64,000 nucleotides of DNA, taken from positions 1 through 64,000 of the forward strand of contig CAWBEY010000001.1 of the NCBI GenBank assembly GCA_963788015.1, in the 5' to 3' direction. Numbering within the stretch: the first letter of the stretch is position 1; every line of letters begins with the position of its first letter. Of this stretch, positions 59,223-64,000 are shown in pieces. Origin of the DNA: JBBRHH01 sp963788015. GTDB taxonomy: Bacteria; Planctomycetota; Phycisphaerae; Tepidisphaerales; Tepidisphaeraceae. The notes under the pieces are model-generated. The model searched no databases. It worked only from the letters and a program-made list of their open reading frames with translations, and was not told where the DNA came from. The position numbers and the translations under genes are program-made.

Positions 59223-60721
59223 ACCTTTTCAAAGCCACCCGCATCCTCCCGACCATTCTCGCGCTCTGCTTGCCCAACCTGCTCCAGGCCGACCCGCCCA
59301 GCAGCGCTGTCAAAGAAACGCCCGCGTACAAAATTGAAGCGGTCCCCCTTCCCGAAGAATCTCCCCTCGAAGTCGGCGGGATGTGTTGGATGCCCGACGG
59401 CAGGCTGATGGTCTGCACCCGCCGCGGCGATGTCTGGTCCCTCAAGGATGGCAAGTGGAAACGCTTTGCCACCGGCCTCCACGAAGCCCTCGGCATCATC
59501 TCCGATGAAAAGAACGGCGTCTTCGTCACCCAGCGCCCCGAACTCACTCACCTCCTCGACACCAAGAACACCGGCGAGGCCGACGTCTACGAAACGTTCT
59601 CCGACAAGTGGGGCTTCTCCGGCAACTATCACGAGTTCGCCTTCGGCCTTGTCCGCGACAAGGAAGGGAACCTCTGCGGCACCCTCAACCTCGCCCACGC
59701 CCCCGATAGCCTCGGCGGCGTCTTCATGGGCACCGGCCCCAAAACTCCCTACCGCGGCTGGGTGTTCAAGGTCACCCCCAAGGGCGAGTTCATCCCCTTT
59801 GCAAATGGCCTGCGCTCCCCCAACGGCATCGGCATCGACCCCCAGGGCGAAATCTTCTTCACCGACAACCAGGGCGAATTCGAAGCGGCCGACATGCTCC
59901 ACCACGTCAAAAAAGACGCTTTCTACGGCCACCCCAGCAGCCTCATCTTCGAAAAATCCTGGAACAACCGCGACCCCAAAACCGTCACCATCGACGAGCT
60001 CAACAAACGCCGCCAGCGCCCCGTGATTATTTTCCCCTATGGCGTGATGGGCCAATCCATCTCCGCCCCAGTCTGGGACACCACCGCCGGCAAGTTCGGC
60101 CCCTTCGCCGGCCAGATGTTCGTCGGCGACGTCCAAATCCCCATCGTCATGCGCTGCACCATGGAAAAGATCGACGGCGAGCTCCAAGGCGCCTGCTATC
60201 CATTTCTAAAAGACCGGGCCCTGCAAGGCACCAACCGCCTGCTCTTCGCCCCCGACGGCAGCCTCTACGTCGGCTGCACCGACCGCGGCTGGGTCGGCGG
60301 CGCATACGGCCTCCAGCACATCACCTTCACCGGCCAGGTCCCCCTCGAAATCCAAAACATGTCTCTCACCGACAAGGGCTTCGATCTCACCTTCACCAAG
60401 CCCGTCGATGCGGCCGCCGCCTCCAGCCCCGAGTCCTACCCCCTCTACTGCTTCCACTACGAATACCACCGCGCCTACGGCTCCCCCGAATTCGACCGCG
60501 CCCCCGTAAAGATCAATAAAGTTGTCCTCTCCCCCGACCGCCTCCACGCCTCCCTCATCCTCCCCGAACTACTGCGCGAGCGAATCTACGTCCTGAATCT
60601 CAAAGACATCAAAGACGATGAAGGCCATCCCACCAAAAACCCCACCGCCTACTACACCCTAAACCGATTCCGCAACGGCAACCCCGCCACCACCCAGCCC
60701 GTCTCCGACGACACCAAATAG
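59219..60721 (+). CDS. Secreted beta-propeller (gluconolactonase/PQQ dehydrogenase-like)
   Basis: Intact 500-residue exported protein, read from the ATGA overlap with the cytochrome gene. Signal peptide MNLFKATRILPTILALCLPN, then LQADP. The propeller blades include GGMCWMPDGRLMVCTRRGDV, FANGLRSPNGIGIDPQGEIF, FTDNQGEFEAADMLHHV and RLLFAPDGSLYVGCTDRGWV, as in the glucose/sorbosone-dehydrogenase and gluconolactonase group. Its neighbour suggests that electrons taken from a sugar-like substrate pass to the multihaem cytochrome. The cofactor is not evident from sequence. Confidence 0.8.
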   Translation: MNLFKATRILPTILALCLPNLLQADPPSSAVKETPAYKIEAVPLPEESPLEVGGMCWMPDGRLMVCTRRGDVWSLKDGKWKRFATGLHEALGIISDEKNGVFVTQRPELTHLLDTKNTGEADVYETFSDKWGFSGNYHEFAFGLVRDKEGNLCGTLNLAHAPDSLGGVFMGTGPKTPYRGWVFKVTPKGEFIPFANGLRSPNGIGIDPQGEIFFTDNQGEFEAADMLHHVKKDAFYGHPSSLIFEKSWNNRDPKTVTIDELNKRRQRPVIIFPYGVMGQSISAPVWDTTAGKFGPFAGQMFVGDVQIPIVMRCTMEKIDGELQGACYPFLKDRALQGTNRLLFAPDGSLYVGCTDRGWVGGAYGLQHITFTGQVPLEIQNMSLTDKGFDLTFTKPVDAAAASSPESYPLYCFHYEYHRAYGSPEFDRAPVKINKVVLSPDRLHASLILPELLRERIYVLNLKDIKDDEGHPTKNPTAYYTLNRFRNGNPATTQPVSDDTK

Positions 60722-60809
60722 CTATGGGCTAATATCCCGCTCCCCTGAGCCCTTCGCACCGATAGGCAATCCGCGCGTTCCTGCGAAACACGGCGCAGTG
60801 TGTCCGTAT

Positions 60810-61283
60810 TCAACGCGCCGGCCCATCCATATGCGCCGAGCCAACATGAACACCCCGCCAGAGCAGCGGCCAACCGCCCGCGTGAAGAAATTCCTTCACG
60901 AATCGTCCTCGAAACATCAGATAGTCAATCCGGATATCCGTCCCTTGAAACTCCAGCCTCAGCACGTTCGTGAAGCCGGGATGCTTAATCTGCTTAATCT
61001 CATTTTTCGGGATAATCAGCACCCGACAATCCTTCTTACGTTTCACCGGCCAGTCGGAATGCGAAGTCACCTCGGCCGGTAACTCGAAATAGCGACAAGT
61101 ATCAAAGCGATCGCGGCTTTGCAGAGCCGCCGATATGGCCGCTCCAATCAGTCCGCCCCCGGCATTGTTTCGCTGCCGAGCCTTCTTGACCAGATAGATT
61201 GCATCCGGTGACGCTACCACCGGCCCAAGCCATTTCGCTTTTCCAACACGGAATGCACCGCCAATCTTCGCGAAATAAGCCAT
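60810..61283 (-). CDS. Hypothetical protein, possibly PH-like fold
   Basis: 157-residue soluble protein. The ATG at 61283 is set by an excellent AAAGGAGGT seven bases upstream, so the longer open frame from 61328 is not used. It begins MAYFAKIGGAFRVGKAKWLG, then VVASPDAIYLVKK, and ends with a strand-helix pattern CRVLIIPKNEIKQIKHPG, VLRLEFQGTDIRIDYLM, VKEFLHAGGW. The strand order with a last amphipathic helix resembles a bacterial PH-like domain, but this is weak. Expression signal is strong; function unknown. Confidence 0.65.
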   Translation of the reverse strand: MAYFAKIGGAFRVGKAKWLGPVVASPDAIYLVKKARQRNNAGGGLIGAAISAALQSRDRFDTCRYFELPAEVTSHSDWPVKRKKDCRVLIIPKNEIKQIKHPGFTNVLRLEFQGTDIRIDYLMFRGRFVKEFLHAGGWPLLWRGVHVGSAHMDGPAR

Positions 61284-61386
61284 TGCAATACCTCCTTTTT
61301 TTACCAGGAATCGTCCCGGTTCAGCCATTTATCGCGCACAATCAGACCGAGCACGATAACGCCAGGAAACTCAATTCCGAGCATCA

Positions 61387-61740
61387 TCATCTCGAAATGC
61401 ATCCTGTCATGCACGCATCCGCGCACGTGCACTCACCATCACTCGTCACCAGTATTTGGATTCGATCCCCAACATGCAGCTTCGCCCACGCCTCCGGCTC
61501 AAAAACATCCTTCTTGATCGTCCCGTCCGCCTCAATCCAATTGACCCACCGTTTTGGATAAGTTCGAGGCCCAGTGCTACTCGGATTCCGCGCTTCCAAA
61601 ATATATAACGCACGAACAGTCGCAAGATGTACGGGCACATTGTGGATCATGTACGCTTTTCTGAGCATGTAGGAAGTGACTGGAATAGCCAGAAGAAATA
61701 TGACGAAGAATACCAGCGATAAACGTGTACTACGGTACAT
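61387..61740 (-). CDS. Small membrane protein of unknown function
   Basis: 117 residues from ATG 61740 (longer start at 61806 has no ribosome site). One N-terminal membrane segment, LSLVFFVIFLLAIPVTSYML, then a soluble part with VPVHLATVRALYILEARNPS and VNWIEADGTIKKDVFEPEAW, ending with four cysteines in ECTCADACMTGC. The cysteine cluster could bind metal, or may reflect a frame error in the last residues. It lies 104 bases upstream of the gene at 60810-61283 on the same strand. Confidence 0.5.
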   Translation of the reverse strand: MYRSTRLSLVFFVIFLLAIPVTSYMLRKAYMIHNVPVHLATVRALYILEARNPSSTGPRTYPKRWVNWIEADGTIKKDVFEPEAWAKLHVGDRIQILVTSDGECTCADACMTGCISR

Positions 61741-62195
61741 TCGACGTCTCAAAAAGTGCGCGTCAGTGCGCCTCCTCAGACCTGCAGCCGCGACCCGCCG
61801 CGCCAATCAATCAAAACTTCTGGAACCCGATCCGCTCAATATAATTCCGCACGATGACCTATTCAATCAACGTCTGTGAAACTGCCCCGAACAAAGTAAC
61901 GGATGCCTCACCGCACACCTTGCACCATCCGGCGTATTAATAAACAACGGCGCTCCCTTTGGGAACACTCCCTGCCAGCCGCAGGGAAAATGCCCTTTGG
62001 TCTACCAGTACGCGTTGCTCGCGAAGAAGGCGGGCGGGTATTCCTCGGCGTATTCAGGCTCCATACAAACGCCACGGACATCCCAATGGACCATATTTCG
62101 AAGGCTTCAACTAAAGGTGACGCGAACCTTTACATCATATGTCGCGACAACAAAGGGGATAAATCCGAATGCCATTCACTTTAGCGATTGTTCAT
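61741..62195. other. Intergenic region, no gene supported
   Basis: About 455 bases. A plus-strand frame at 61903-62197 is open but has no ribosome site, no domain and weak codon structure. AT content is higher than elsewhere in the window. Confidence 0.4.
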
Positions 62196-62430
62196 AAGTC
62201 CGCGCCTGCCTGGTATACAACCTGGTGCATGCGGTGATGATCAAGGCCGCGCTGCAACAGGGGGTGGCGCCGAGCGGATCAGTTTCATTGATGCGGTCCG
62301 CCGGCTTTCGTCGGCGGCGCCCGGCCAGGACCTGCCGGTGCTGGTGGTGAATCCGGTGCGACCGGGCCGCCGTGAGCCGCGTGTCAGAAAAGACCGCGGC
62401 AGCGGCTACAGCGTGATGGCCAGACAGAGA
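62196..62430 (+). pseudogene. IS4-type transposase C-terminal remnant
   Basis: Reads VRACLVYNLVHAVMIKAALQ, then after a one-base slip near 62270 ERISFIDAVRRLSSAAPGQD and LVVNPVRPGRREPRVRKDRG. YNLV...ISFIDAVRxL is the last part of IS4-family DDE transposases (the Y-(2)-R-(3)-E region lies upstream and is absent). No inverted repeats or N-terminal part remain. It marks an old insertion just upstream of the GH92 gene. Confidence 0.75.
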
Positions 62431-62568
62431 ATGAATCCCTCAAATATCACTCGCTTTTGCAACACCGCATCGTTGCCTCGATGCCGCTTCATCAACCTTT
62501 CCCGGCTCCAACGGTAAGAGCTATCGAATCCCTCAACATGTTTTCTGCAACCCAGAAGGAACGCGAAG

Positions 62569-64000
62569 TTGAAAACTACGTCTTTGATCGTCGCACTTAG
62601 TTTGCTGGTCATTCATCCCTGTTTGGCCCAGGCACAGGTTTCAAACATTGGGGGCATCCCACCAGCGGATGGTGTTTTGCAATATGTAAATCCTTTGCAA
62701 GGTACAGATTCAGGATATGGCACCTCCAAAGACACCCAAAGTTATGGCAACTGTCTGCCGCTGATCTGCGCCCCTGGGGAATGTTAGACTGGAGTCTGCA
62801 AACCGAAGGCGACGCCAGCCGCGGGTCTGTCGGCCAAGTGTTCTTTCATTACAAGCAGAAGCGAATGCTCGGTTTTCGAGTGACACGCATGCCCAGCCCC
62901 TTCACTGCGGATTACGGCACCTGTTTAATCACCCCGCAAAGCGGCCCGTTGTCGGCCGAAACCGCCGACGTCGGTTCGAGCTACGATCTCAATGCCTGCA
63001 CTTTAAGACCCGACTACATGCGGGTCGATTTGAAAGACTCTGATATTGTAGCTGAACTGACTCCGTCCGAACGAGGCGGCGTGATGCGCTTTACCTTTGC
63101 CAACGCAAAGGAAGGCCGCATCTTCCTGGATCCCGGCGGCAAATTTTCCTTCGACGCGAAAACCCAAAAGGTCACGGGCTGGACCAAGCTGCACAACGGG
63201 CCGGCCGCCGGCGACTTCACAACCTATTTCGTCGGTGTCCTGGACCGCCCGATTACCAGCAGTGGCTCACATCAAAATGAGAAGAAAGCGAAAATCGGCG
63301 GCTACATCGAGTTCGATGTCACGAAGAACCCCGTCGTGGAGTTTCGCTTTGCGCAGTCGTACATCAGCATTGAGCAGGCGGAACTGAACCTGAAGACCGA
63401 AACATCGGGAGGCTTTGATGCGGTGCGGGCTGCTACGGCGGCCACATGGTTGAAGTACATGAACCGCATTTCAATCGAAGGGACTGTCGAGCAGAAGAAA
63501 ACATTCTACTCGTGTCTCTATCGCGCCATGAATTTTCCGCATCGTCTTTATGAGGTCGATGCCCAAGGCAAAACGGTCCACTTCAGTCCATTTGACGGCA
63601 AGCTGCATGACGGCGTCGAATACACCGATTCCGGCCTCTGGGACACCTACCGAACTCAGTTTCCGTTGTTTTCCATCGTCTATCCGGAGCGGCTGGGCGA
63701 GATTGTCCAGGGCTGGGTCAATGCCTTCCAGGAAGCGGGCAGACTCCCTGAATGGCCCAATCCCGGCGGCCTAAACGGAATGATCGGGACGCACGCAGAC
63801 GCAATGATCGCGGATGCGATCGTCAAAGGTGTCACGGGCTTTGACGTCAATAAGGCTTATGAAGCCATCCGTAACGACGCCTTCGGAACTGAGAAAGCAA
63901 GGGCGGGCCAGGCGGCCTATTTGAAGCTGGGGTTTGTTCCAATTAAAGGATCGGAGTATTGGGTTTCCACTACGCTCGACTATGCCTATGACGACTGGTG
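62569..64000 (+). CDS. GH92 family alpha-mannosidase, 5' part (runs off the window)
   Basis: Secreted exo-acting mannosidase, incomplete at 64000. The TTG at 62569 has AAGGA upstream; signal peptide MKTTSLIVALSLLVIHPCLA, then QVSNIGG. Family blocks: DGVLQYVNPLQGTDSGYGTS, after one slip near 62780 GMLDWSLQTEGDAS, FRVTRMPSPFTADYG, then the catalytic-domain words DSGLWDTYRTQFPLFSIVYP, LPEWPNPGGLNGMIGTHADA and TTLDYAYDDW. The start of the (alpha/alpha)6 barrel is present; the catalytic acid residues further on are beyond the window. Suggests degradation of mannose-containing glycans. Confidence 0.88.

Noticed and set aside
61903..62197. Two overlapping plus-strand frames as a possible gene
   Set aside because: No recognisable family, no start signal and weak codon structure.

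Overview
The window looks like chromosomal DNA of a planctomycete. The taxon markers are two extracellular proteins with the N-terminal LExRxLLS-type motif (9134-10528 and 40822-42372), a DUF1587/DUF1592/DUF1585 cytochrome gene followed by a DUF1552 gene, a multihaem cytochrome/beta-propeller operon, a kdsB-pyrG pair that implies Kdo-containing lipopolysaccharide, and several small families common in that phylum. The exact lineage cannot be fixed from sequence reading alone. A feature of the whole window is that most long housekeeping genes (atpD, the pst-pho genes, glpK, htpG, pyrG, kdsB, gltB) carry one or more one-base frame changes. Uncorrected sequencing indels are the simplest explanation, so I list these as CDS spans and describe where the frame moves. 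A few genes look biologically broken: a response regulator cut by an IS, a DUF433 gene that runs into pyrG, and an IS4-type remnant.

Layout. 0.2-3.5 kb: a 2-oxoglutarate dioxygenase-like gene, a hicA-hicB toxin-antitoxin pair and a small hypothetical gene. 3.5-9.0 kb: the DUF1592 and DUF1552 genes. 9.1-11.7 kb: a secreted metalloprotease and three small genes. 11.8-15.4 kb: atpD, mutM and thyA. 15.4-16.7 kb: a repeat-rich gap. 16.7-20.0 kb: a STAND-type NTPase with eight almost identical TPR units, translationally coupled to a 138-residue protein whose C-terminus resembles the N-terminus of the NTPase. 20.7-28.1 kb: the phosphate operon pstS-pstC-pstA-pstB-phoU-phoB-phoR. 28.1-34.5 kb: a class-C26 amidohydrolase, a uronate isomerase-like gene with a toroid-type lipoprotein, a methyltransferase, a site-2 protease homologue and glpK. 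34.5-37.6 kb: repeats and an intact IS3 element inserted in a response regulator gene. 37.9-40.7 kb: a restriction-modification-like island (vsr, DUF4928, C5 methylase). 40.8-49.4 kb: delta-60 protein, htpG, DUF433 remnant, pyrG, kdsB and a sugar nucleotidyltransferase. 49.4-56.3 kb: gltD and gltB, with a HEPN-like two-gene cassette between them. 56.7-60.7 kb: multihaem cytochrome and beta-propeller. 60.8-64.0 kb: small genes, a transposase remnant and the 5' part of a GH92 mannosidase that runs off the window.

How it fits together. The core is ordinary metabolism: phosphate scavenging under two-component control, nitrogen assimilation by glutamate synthase, CTP and CMP-Kdo supply, glycerol use and thymidylate synthesis. 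Onto this are set accessory modules of conflict or immunity type: HicAB, the STAND/TPR pair, the methylase-Vsr island, the HEPN pair and the IS elements. The most interesting candidate is the STAND/TPR pair at 16.7-20.0 kb, which has the architecture expected of a bacterial NLR-like sensor with its own small effector joined by a shared signalling motif.

No tRNA, rRNA or CRISPR array was recognised.
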